From Dipteris shenzhenensis (lineage: Eukaryota > Polypodiophyta > Polypodiopsida > Gleicheniales), in NCBI GenBank assembly GCA_047967505.1, contig CM106539.1: DNA of 64,000 nt; one strand, 5' to 3'. Below the pieces are notes generated by a model. That model ran no database searches, had not been told where the DNA came from, and saw nothing but the letters and a program-made list of their open reading frames with translations. Below are positions 11,806 to 23,409 of the stretch, in pieces (position 1 is the first letter of the stretch; every line of letters starts with the position of its first letter). A program made the translations under genes and the position numbers.

Positions 11806-13730
11806 CACTACATAGAAGAATGCACATGTGAGCTTATGATTCTCAATGCCATTTCTTAGGGCAAGCATGAGATTGGCATCACTGCCATTCTCCGCTAGTG
11901 GTAATCTAGACAAACTGAACCTATAGATTGACATTCCACTAATTTTATTGGCTGCATTCGGATAATGGCAAAAGTGCCAATGCACATGTGAGTTTAGGAT
12001 TCCTTGTGCATGTTTTCAGGTCATGTTATGAGATTGGCACCACTGCCATTCTCCACTAGTGGCATTCCTGTATTATCTCTACACAGGGGAGACGGTGATC
12101 ACTACATAGAAGAATGCACATTACCACTAGTGGAGAATGGCAGTAGGATAATGGCAAAAGTGCCAATGCACATGTGAGTTTAGGATTCCTTGTGCATGTT
12201 TTTAGGTCATGGTATGAGATTGGCACCACTGCCATTCTCCATAGAGATTGGCATAATTCCATATGATATCTACACAGCAGAGACGGTGATCACTACATAG
12301 AAGAATGCACATGTAGTGGTAATCTAGACAAACTAAACCTACAGATTGACATTCCACTAATTTTATTGGCTGCACATGTGAGTTTAGGCTTCACAATGCC
12401 ATTTTCTAGGCCTAATAAGAGATTGGCACCACTACATAGAAGAATGCACATGTGAGTTTAGGCTTCTGAATGCCATTTCTTAGGGCCTAATAAGAGATTG
12501 GCACCATTGCCATTCTCCACTTGTACAAATGTTTACCCTACTATTCTAGGGGTGGTCACTCCATTGATCATAGGAGAGTGTTGTCCGATTCCAATCCACA
12601 TGTGAGTTTGATGATCTCAGAGATTGACACAGCTCCATATGATCTCTACACAGTGGAGACAATGATCACTACATAGAAGAATGCACATGTGAGTTTAGGA
12701 TTCCTTGTGCACCACTGTCATTCTCCACTGGTGGCATTCTATAATGGGAAAAGTGTCAATCCACATGAGTTTAGGATTCCTTGTGCATGTTTTCAGGTCA
12801 TGGTATGAGATTGGCACCACTGCCATTCTCCACTGGTGGCATTCCCCATAGAGATTGACACAAATCCATATGATCTCTACATAGCGGAGACAATGATCAC
12901 TACATAGAAGAATGCACATGTGAGTTTAGGCTTCTCAATGCCATTTATTAGGGCCTAATAAGAGATTGGCACCACTGCCATTCTCCACTTATACAAATGT
13001 TTACCCTACTATTCTAGGAGGGGTATTCCAGTGATCATAGGAGAGTGGTGTCCGATTCCAATCCAAATGTGAGTTTAGGATTCCATATGATCTCTACACA
13101 GTGGAGATAGTGATCACTGCATAGAAGAATGCACAGTAGGATAATGGCAAAAGTGCATGTTTTTAGGTCATGGTATGAGATTGGCCCCACTGCCATTCTC
13201 CACTGGTGGCATTCTCCATAGATATTGACACAAATCCATATGATCTCTGTACATGTGAGTTTAGGCTTCTCAATGCCATTTCTTAGGGCCTAATAACTGA
13301 TTGGCACCACTTCCATTCTCCACTTGTACAAATGTTTACCCTACTATTCTAGTAGGGGTATTCCAGTGATCATAGGAGAGTGGTGTCCTATTCCATTCCA
13401 CATGTGAGTTTGATGATCTCAGTGTCATTATGTAGTTGCCAGCATGAGATTGGCATCACTGCCATTCTTTGCTAGTGGTAATCTAGACAAATTGAACCTA
13501 TAGATTAACATTCCACTAATTTTATTGGCTGCAGTAGGATAATGGCAAAAGTTCCAATGCACATGTGAGTTTAGGATTCCTTGTGCATGTTTTCAGGTCA
13601 TGGTATGAGATTGGCACCACTGCCATTCTCCATTGGTGGCATTCTCCACAGAGATTGACACAATTCCATATGATCTCTACACAGCGGAGACAGTGATCAC
13701 TACATAGAAGAATGCACATGTGAGTTTAGG
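11806..13730. repeat. Higher-order repeat copy 1 (partner 18160-20090)
   Basis: This segment matches 18160-20090 block for block. Landmarks such as 'tattatctctacacagggg' (12071 and 18426) and the inverted block end 'cattaccactagtggagaat' (near 12120 and 18474) keep an offset of about 6355-6362 bp. A larger duplication was therefore laid over the small block repeat. Confidence 0.75.
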
Positions 13731-16700
13731 ATTCCTTGTGCATGTGAGTTTAGAAGAATGCGCATGTGAGTTTAGGCTTCTCAATGACATTTCTTACGGC
13801 CTAATAAGAGATTGGCACCATTGCCATTCTCCACTTGTACAAATGTTTACCCTAATATTCTAGGAGGGGTATTCCAATGATCATAGGAGAGTGGTGTCCT
13901 AATCCATTCCAGATGTGAGTTTGACGATCTCAGTGTCATTATGTAGTTGTCAGCATGAGATTGGCATCATTGCCATTCTCCGCTAGTGGTAATCTCGACA
14001 AACTGAACCTATAGATTGACATTCCACTAATTTTATTGGCTCCAGTACGATAGTGGCAAAAGTGCCAATGCACATGTGAGTTTAGATTGGCATCACTGCC
14101 ATTCTCCGCTAGTGGTCCAATAATTTTATTGGCTGCAGTAGGATAATAGCAAAAGTGCCAATTCACATGTGAGTTTAGAATTCCTTGTGCATGTTTTCAA
14201 TTCATGCTATGAGATTGGCACCACTGCCATTTATTAGGGCCTAATAAGAGATTGGCACCACTGCCATTCTCCACTTGTACAAATATTTACCCTACTATTC
14301 TAGTAGGGGTATTCCAGTGATCATAGGAGAGTGGTGTCCTATTCCATTCCACATGTGAATTTCATGATCTCAGTGTCATTATGTAGCTGCTAGCATGAGA
14401 TAGGCATCACTGTCATTCTCCCCTAGTGGTAATCTAGACAAATTGAACCTATAGATTGACATTCCACTAATTTTATTGGCTGCAGTACGATAATGGCAAA
14501 AGTGCCAATCCAAATGTGAGTTTAGGATTCCATATGATCTCTACATAGCGGAGACAATGATCACTACATAGAATAATGCATAGTAGGATAATGGCAAAAG
14601 TGCATGTTTTCAGGTAGCACCACTACCACTCTCCACTGGTGGCATTTTCCATAGATATTGACACAAATGAATATCATCTCTACACATGTGAGTTTAGGCT
14701 TCTCAATGCCATTTCTTAGGGCCTAATAAGAGATTGGCACCATTGCCATTCTCCACTTGTACAAATGTTTACCCTACTATTCTAGGAGGGGTATTCCAGT
14801 GATCATAAGAGAGTGGTGTCCTATTCTATTCCACATGTGAGTTTGATAATCTCAGTGTCATTATGTAGTTGACATCATGAGATTGGCATCACTACCATTC
14901 TCCGCTAGTGGTAATCTAGACAAACTAAACCTATAGATTGACATTCCACTAATTTTATTGGCTGTAGTAGGATAGTGGCAAAAGTGCCAATGCATGTGAG
15001 TTTAGGATTCCTTGTGCATGTTTTCACGTCATGGTATGATATTGGCACCACTGCCATTCTCCACTAGTGGCATTCTCCATAGAGATTGACATAATTCCAT
15101 ATGATCTCTACACTGCGGAGACAGGGATCAATACATAGAAGAATGCACATGTGAGTTTGATGATCTCAGTGTCATTATGTAGTTGCGAGCATGAGATTGG
15201 CTTCACTGCCATTCTCCGCTAGTGGTAATCTAGATAATCTGAACCTACAGATTGACATTCCACTAATTTTATTGGCTACAGTAGGACAGTGGCAAAAGTG
15301 CCAATGCACATGTGAGTTTAGATTGGCATCACTGCCATTCTCCACTAGTGGTCCAATAATTTTTTTGGCTGCAATAGGATAATAGCAAAAGTGCCAATGC
15401 ACATGTGAGTTTAGAATTCCTTGTGCATGTTTTCAGTTCATGGTATGAGATTGGCACCACTGCCATTTATTAGGGCCTAATAAGAGATTGGTACCACTGC
15501 CATTCTCCACTGCCAATTATTAGGGCCTAATAAGAGATTGGCACCACTTCCATTTATTAGGGCCTAAGAGATTGGCACCATTGCCATTCTCCACTTGTAC
15601 AAATGTTTACCCTACTATTCTAGTAGGGGTATTCCAGTGATCATAGGAGAGTGGTGTCCTATTCCATTCCACATGTGAGTTTGATGATCTCAGTGTCATT
15701 ATGTAGTTGCCAGCATGAGATTGGCATCACTGCCATTCTCCGCTAGTGGTAATCTAGAGAAACTGAACCTATAGATTGACATAACACTAGTTTTATTGGC
15801 TGCAGTAGGATAATGGCAAAAGTGCCAATGCAAATGTGAGTTTAGAATTCCTTGTGCATGTTTTTAGTTCATGGTATGAGTTTGGCACCACTGCCGTTCT
15901 CCATAGAGATTGACACAATTCCATATGATCTCTACACAGCAGAGACAATGATCACTACATAGAAGAATGCACATGTGAGTTTATGATTCTCAATGCCATT
16001 TCTTAGGGCAAGCATGAGATTGGCATCACTGCCATTCTCCGCTAGTGGTAATCTAGACAAACTGAACCTATAGATTGACATTCCACTAATTTTATTGGCT
16101 GCAGTAGGATAATGGAAAAAGTGCCAATCCAAATGTGAGTTTAGGATTCCTTGTGCACCACTGCCATTCTCCACTACATAGAAGAATGCACATGTGAGTT
16201 TAGGATCCCTTGTGCACCACTGCCATTCTCCATTGGTGGCATTCTATAATGGCAAAAGTGCCAATCCACATGTGAGTTTAGGATTCCTTGTGCATGTTTT
16301 CAAGTCATGGTATGAGATTGGCACCATTGCCATTCTCCACTGGTGGCATTCCCCATAGAGATTGACACAAATCCATATGATCTCTACACAGCAGAGATAG
16401 TGATCACTACATAAAAGAATGCACATGTGAGTCTAGGCTTCTCAATGCCATTTATTAGGGCCTAATAAGAGATTGGCACCACTGCCATTCTCCACTTGTA
16501 CAAATGTTTACCCTACTATTCAAGGAGGGGTATTCCAGTGATCATAGGAGAGTGGTTTCCGATTCCAATCCAAATGTGAGTTTAGGATTCCATATGATCT
16601 CTACACAGTGGAGATAGTGATCACTGCATAGAAGAATGCACAGTAGGATAATGGCAAAAGTGCATGTTTTCAGGTCATGGTATGAGATTGGCACCACTAC

Positions 16701-18159
16701 CATTCTCCACTGGTGGCATTCTCCACAGATATTGACACAAATCCATGTGATCTCTGCACATGTGAGTTTAGGCTTCTCAATGCCATTTCTTAGGGCCTAA
16801 TAAGAGATTGGCACCACTGCCATTCTCCGCTTGTACAAATGTTTACCCTACTATTCTAGGAGGGGTATTCCAGTGATCATAGGAGAGTGGTGGCCTATTC
16901 CAATCCACATGTGAGTTTGATGATCTCAGTGTCATTATGTAGTTGCCAGCATGATATTGGCATCACTGCCATTCTCCGCTAGTGGTAATCTAGACAAACT
17001 GAACCTATAGATTGACATTCCACTAATTTTATTGGCTGCAGTAGGATAGTGGCAAAAGTGTCAATGCACATGTGAGTTTAGGATTCCTTGTGTATGTTTT
17101 CAGGTCATGGTATGAGATTGGCACCACTGCCATTCTCCTTTGGTGGCATTCTCCATAGAGATTGACACAATTCCATATGATCTCTACACAGTGGAGACAG
17201 TGATAACTACATAGAAGAATGCACATGTGAGTTTGATGATCTCAGTGTCATTTTGTAGTTGCCAGCATGAGATCGGCATCATTGCCATTCTCCGCTAGTG
17301 GTAATCTAGAAAAATTGAACCTATAGATTGACATTTCACTAATTTTATTGGCTGCAGTAGGACAGTGGCAAAAGTGCCAATGCACATGTGAGTTTAGATT
17401 GGCATCACTGCCATTCTCCACTAGTTGTCCAATAATTTTATTGGCTGTAGTAGGATAATAGCAAAAGTGCCAATGCACATGTGAGTTTAGAATTCCTTGT
17501 GCATGTTTTTAGTTCATGGTACGAGATTGGCACCACTGCCATTTATTAGGGCCTAATAAGATATTGGCACCACTGCCATTCTCCACTACCATTTATTAGG
17601 GCCTAATAAGAGATTGGCACCACTGCCATTTATTAGGGCCTAATAAGAGATTGGCACCACTGCCATTTATTAGGGCCTAATGAGAGATTGGCACCACTAC
17701 CATTCTCCACTTGTACAAATGTTTACCCTACTTTTCTAGGAGGGGTATTCCAGTGATCATAGGAGAGTGGTGTCATATTCCATTCCACATGTAAGTTTAA
17801 TGATCTCAGTGTCATTATGTAGTTGCCAGCATTAGATTGGCATCACTGCCATTCTCCGCTAGTGGTAATCTAGACAAACTGAACCTATAGATTGACATAA
17901 CACTAATTTTATTTGCTGCAATAGGATAATGGCAAAAGTGCCAATGCACATGTGAGTTTAGATTGGCATCACTGCCATTCTCCACTAGTGGTCCAATAAT
18001 TTTATTGGCTTTAATAGGATAATAGCAAAAGTACCAATGCACATGTGAGTTTAGAATTCCTTGTGCATGTTTTCAGTTCATGGTATGAGATTGGCACCAT
18101 TGCCATTCTCCATAGAGATTAACACAATTCCATATGATCTACACAGCGGAGACAGTGAT

Positions 18160-20090
18160 CACTACATAGAACAATGCACATGTGAGTTTATGATTCTCAA
18201 TGCCATTTCTTAGGGCAAGCATCAGATTGGCATCACTGCCATTCTCTGCTAGTGGTAATCTAGACAAACTGAACCTATAGATTGACATTCCACTAATTTT
18301 ATCGGCTGCAGTAGGATAATGGCAAAAGCGCCAATGCACATGTGAGTTTAGGATTCCTTGTGCATGTTTTCAGGTCATGGTATGAGATTGGCACCACTTC
18401 CATTCTCCACTGGTGGCATTCTCTATATTATCTCTACACAGGGGAGACAGTGATCACTACATAGAAGAATGCACATTACCACTAGTGGAGAATGGCAGTA
18501 GGATAATGGCAAAAGTGCCAATGCACATGTGAGTTTAGGATTCCTTGTGCATGTTTTCAGGTCATGGTATGAGATTGGCACCACTACCATTCTCCATAGA
18601 GATTGACACAATTCCATATGATGATATCTACACAGCAGAGACTGTGATCACTACATATTAGAAGAATGCACATGTACTGGTAATCTAGACAAACTAAACC
18701 TATAGATTGACATTCCACTAATTTTATTGGCTGCACAGGTGAGTTTAGGCTTCACAGTGCCATTTTCTAGGTCTAATAAGAGATTGGCACCACTACATAG
18801 AAGAATGCACATGTGAGTTTAGGCTTCTCAATGCCATTTCTTAGGGCCTAGTAAGAGATTGGCACCACTACCATTCTCCACTTGTACAAATATTTACCCT
18901 ACTATTCTAGGGGGGGTATTCCATTTATCATAGGAGAGTGTTGTCCGATTCCAATCCACATGTGAGTTTGATGATCTCAGAGATTGACACAGTTCCATAT
19001 GATCTCTACATAGCGGAGACAGTGATCACTACATAGAAGAATGCACATGTGAGTTTCGGATTCCTTGTGCACCACTGCCATTCTCCACTGGTGGCATTCT
19101 ATAATGGCAAAAGTGCCAATCCACATGTGAGTTTAGGATTCCTTGTGCATGTTTTCAGGTCATGGTATGAGATTGGCACCACTGCCATTCTCCACTGGTG
19201 GCATTCCCCAAAGAGATTGACACAAATCCATATGATCTCTACACAGCAGAGATAGTGATCACTACATAAAAGAATGCACATGTGAGTTTAGGCTTCTCAA
19301 TGCCATTTATTAGGGCCTAATAAGAGATTGGCACCACTGCCATTCTCCACTTGTACAAATGTTTACTGTACTATTCTAGGAGGGGTATTCCAGTGATCAT
19401 AGGAGAGTGGTGTCTGATTCCAATCCAAATGTGAGTTTAGGATTCCATATGATCTCTACACAGTGGAGATAGTGATCACTGCATAGAAGAATGCACAGTA
19501 GGATAATGGCAAAAGTGCATGTTTTCAGGTCATGGTATGAGATTGGCACCACTAGCATTCTCCACTGGTGGCATTCTCCACAGATATTGACACAAATCCA
19601 TATGATCTCTGCACATGTGAGTTTAGGCTTCTCAATGCCATTTCTTAGGGCCTAATAAGAGATTGGCACCACTGCCATTCTCCACTTGTACAAATGTTTA
19701 CCCTACTATTCTAGGAGGGGTATTCCAGTGATCATAGGAGAGTGGTGTCCTATTCCATTCCACATGTGAGTTTGATGATCTCAGTGTCATTATGTAGTTG
19801 CCAGCATGATATTGGCATCACTGCCATTCTCCGCTAGTGGTAATCTAGATAAACTGAACCTATAGATTAACATTCCACTAATTTTATTGGCTGCAGTAGA
19901 ATAATGGCAAAAGTTTCAATGCACATGTGAGATTAGGATTCCTTGTGCATGTTTTTAGGTCATGGTATGAGATTGGCACCACTGCCATTCTCCATTGGTG
20001 GCATTCTCCACAGAGATTGACACAATTCCATATGATCTCTACACAGCGGAGACAGTGATCACTACATAGAAGAATGCACATGTGAGTTTG
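18160..20090. repeat. Higher-order repeat copy 2, with the unoccupied Copia site
   Basis: This copy matches 11806-13730. Its left edge (18093-18165) also matches the left flank of the Copia insertion (up to 3373). The junction reads gacagtgatcactacat with no LTR, so it is a paralogous empty site. Confidence 0.75.
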
Positions 20091-20160
20091 ATGATCTTAG
20101 TGTCATTATGTAGTTGCCAGCATGAGATTGGCATCACTGCCATTCTGCTTTAGTGCCACT

Positions 20161-20925
20161 CTCAAGGACTTATTATGAGGTCTTTCAATTTATCTCAAGG
20201 GATATCGGCACTAGTGCCACTCTCAAGGACTTCTTATGAGGTCTTGGAGAATGGAACTGGTGCCATTCTCCATTTAAAATTAGAATTTCAATCTCTAAAT
20301 TTGCCATTCAATCATGAAAATCAAATTTGAGATTGAATTTTAACTTGAAATCAAAATTTGAAAACTAGAATTTCGGTTTTGAAATACAATTTCAAACAGA
20401 ATAATTTCAATTTGAAATACAAATTGAAATTAAAAATATCAATATGAATTTGAATTTGAATTTAAATTTGGAGAGAATGGCATAAGTGCCACTCTATATA
20501 TCCAAAATTCAAAAGGGAACAATGGCGGGAAGAGCCATATTTCAAAATTTTATTTATCTCAAGGGATATTGGCACTAGTGCCACTATCAAGGACTTCTTA
20601 TGAGGTCTTGGAGAATGGCACTGGTGCCATTCTCCATTTAAAATTAGAATTTCAATCTCTAAATTTGCCATTCAATCATGAAAATCAAAATTGAGATTGA
20701 AGTTTAACTTGAAATCAAAATTTGAAAACTAGAATTTAGGTTTTGAAATACAATTTCAAAAGAATAATTTCAATTTGAAATACAAATTGAAATTAAAAAT
20801 ATCAATATGAATTTGAATTTAAATTTAATATTGGAGAGAATGGAATAAGTGCCACTCTATATATCCAAAATTCAAAATGGAACAATGGCAGGAAGAGCTA
20901 TATTTCAAAATTTGAATTATTTAGT
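20161..20925. repeat. 364-bp tandem duplication with AT-rich core
   Basis: Two copies of a segment beginning 'gatatNggcactagtgccac' start at 20201 and 20565. Each contains a block rich in caatttgaaat and gaatttgaatt words and ends in 'atggcNggaagagcNatatt'. The copies share the tggcactagtgcca palindrome with the repeats at 23410-26230. Confidence 0.85.
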
Positions 20926-23353
20926 AGTTTCAAACTATCACTTTTAGCTTTCAATCTACATTTTAGACAAATCAAGACCTTTTCTCTCATTTCAATTGAT
21001 GTCTTTCCCTCATTCACTTTCTATTCATTCCAAACAACTCATTTCAATTTAGCAGAATTGGAGAGGAGTCTCAGAGTTTTACTCACCACAGCTCTTAGAG
21101 GCAGGGGCAAAATTGACTTTGTGAAGTCCCTTTTGGGGCCGGTGACTTTGTGAAGTCCTCTTGTGGGATTTTACCACTGAGATTGTTGTGACCAAAGAGG
21201 TGGTTGAAGGACTTGAAAGAATCGGCTGAACAAGAGAACAAGAACGAGAACGAGAATGAGAGTGAGAACGAGAGTCTGTCGCTTGTTACTAGCGTTTTTT
21301 CTACCGTCTTCTTCTTCTTTATCATCTCTTTGCTTAGGCGGCTGATCTGAGGAGGCAAAGCTCCCATTGTTTGGTTGCCTCCATGCAAGATGTTTCGAAC
21401 AGAAATCGCACAAGATGAAGAGCTCGGGCGGGAGAGTACGTTGAAGAGCTCAGGCGGCGCAGCTGATCGAGCGCTCCAAAAGCACGGACCGTATGGCTCA
21501 AGCAGCGTAGCTCATCGACCGATCGATCCAATTGATATGACGGCGCAGCTTTCTGTGGGACGTTGGCGCAAGAGAAGTAGCAAGGGGTGTCGTTGCTCAT
21601 GAGAGCGGCTCACGAGAGTGCAAATCCCCACGAGAGAAAGGTCGATCAACATAGGGCAATGAGCGCAATCATGACAGAGAAGGTATTAGGGTATTCCAAT
21701 TTTTTACCTTTCTAACCTTTTGCTTTTCGTTAAAAAACAGAGTCAACAATTTTTTACTTCATTAGTTTAAGCTTTTGCTTTCCGTCCAAATTGCCTAGCC
21801 TATAATTTGCCATTATTGCGATCCCTTTGCTGTTACTTTTATTCAAGTTTTATACCTCTTTAAAAATTGTGAGAATGCCTTAGTTTGTGATTTCTTTCAA
21901 GTTTTGGAAGTATCTATCAAGATCCTTTCACACTACATAGTCTTTCTTTGTATAGCTCAAGTTGTTGGAGGTCCTATCACTTGAGAGCTCTTTGTTATAG
22001 TTTTTCATAGCTCGCTTTTTTATTATCTCGGAAGCACCTTCATAGAGAGTTCTAATTGAGAGAGACATTCTCTGAATAGCAAGGCTTTCACCATAGGGAC
22101 GAAGCTTGAGCAACTAAAAATTGAACCTGCACTAAAGTGCCTTAAGATGTTTTCCAAGTAAATACTTGCAAGACTTTCTTTGGCAATTTCCCATTCCTTG
22201 CATCTGCATTCTAAGCAGCACATGCTTCAACATGTAATCCTTTGATAAGTCTTGACACATTTCTAGGGAAGCACTTTTTTCCAATCAGAGCTTGGAAGCA
22301 CTTATTTTTGTGTGCAAGAGTGTACATGCTATTTTTTATCACCTGCAAGCTCGTTGAGTTGCAAGCACACCTTAAAGCTACATCGATTATCGAGATACTT
22401 GTCACCATTGAAGTATATGTTGCTTCCATGTTCTCTAGCAATTGCCTTTTTTGAATAATGTAGTAATGAGTATCATAGACCCAAATCACACTAGTTGTAC
22501 AACAAACACGTGATCTTAACTTGAAAAGATGAGTATCTTAAAGCCAAATCACACTCCTTATTTTGTGAACCACCATGTGGTCATAATTTGGAAAACATGA
22601 GTATCATAAAGCCAAATCACACACCTGATCTTAGACATCATAATGATCCCATATTTATTCTCTATTATGACACTAAAGCAGATACGCTAAACCCTAAGAT
22701 CAAACAAGCACACACTCAAAAGAAGTACAAAGCCGTTAGTGGCTACAAAGAATTTCCGAACAAAGCTTTCATTGATGTTAACATCACTGATAAATGAAGG
22801 CAATTCCTATTTTGTGATAGATGATCTGTTTCAAAGTTTTTAGTATATGCTTTTCAAGTTGCTTTTTAGTATAAACACCAATTAGCCAACTAATGGAGGA
22901 ATTGGGACATATCTAACATTTATTTTATTTCTTTCATTTAACATATCTAACGTATGCATTTCTTTTATTTCTATTTTACATTGTCCACACTCATTTTCTT
23001 CCTTTTTTACATTGTCCTCACGCCTTTTATTTAACCTATTCTCATCTTCCTTTAAAAAAATCCATAGCTTGCGATCTAATGATGAGCATGATTACAATTT
23101 TTTTAACATGGAGAAAAATCACATTCTCGTCAACTAATTCAATCTATACCTTAAAATTTTACATTACTTGGACCTTCATCAAGAAAAACATACTCTAACA
23201 TAAAAAATTGTAACTTAACCAACCTAGCATAACCAAACTAACATGGATAAACTCACATAATGAGCTAGGTTTCATAAAGTAATATCGATCAACTTTACCA
23301 CATATATGAATAAATGGAAGTGAAATAATGTATGGTTTCAAATGAATACCACG

Positions 23354-23355
<2 letters not shown>
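20926..23355. other. No recognisable gene; minor repeats
   Basis: I recognise no gene. A doubled 'tgactttgtgaagtcc' occurs near 21115-21160, a GAGAACGAGA-type purine run at about 21230-21275, and three copies of 'atgagtatcNtaaagccaaa' in 22460-22625. A 92-codon minus-strand frame (22211-22489) has no recognisable motif and may be chance. The rest is AT-rich unique-looking DNA. Confidence 0.5.

Positions 23356-23387
<32 letters not shown>
23356..23387. repeat. (CA)n microsatellite
   Basis: Uninterrupted CA dinucleotide run of about 16 units. The Cys/Val open frame on the minus strand is produced by it. Confidence 0.95.
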
Positions 23388-23391
<4 letters not shown>

Positions 23392-23409
23392 TCTATGGTC
23401 TCAAGTTCT

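Larger units (their letters stand above)
11806..20160. repeat. Modular tandem array, right part
   Basis: Continuation of the A-B-C block array interrupted by the Copia element. Blocks are collinear over long stretches but vary by block loss, by short 'tattagggcctaataagagattgg' amplifications (about 15470-15570 and 17540-17700) and by point changes. Repeated short frames on the minus strand are translations of the repeat, not genes. The array ends near 20160, where a different 364-bp duplication begins. Confidence 0.9.

Noticed and set aside
1857-20081. Many 60-100 codon minus-strand frames with the same Cys/His-rich residues
   Set aside because: They recur with each block of the array and have no start context; they are repeat translations.
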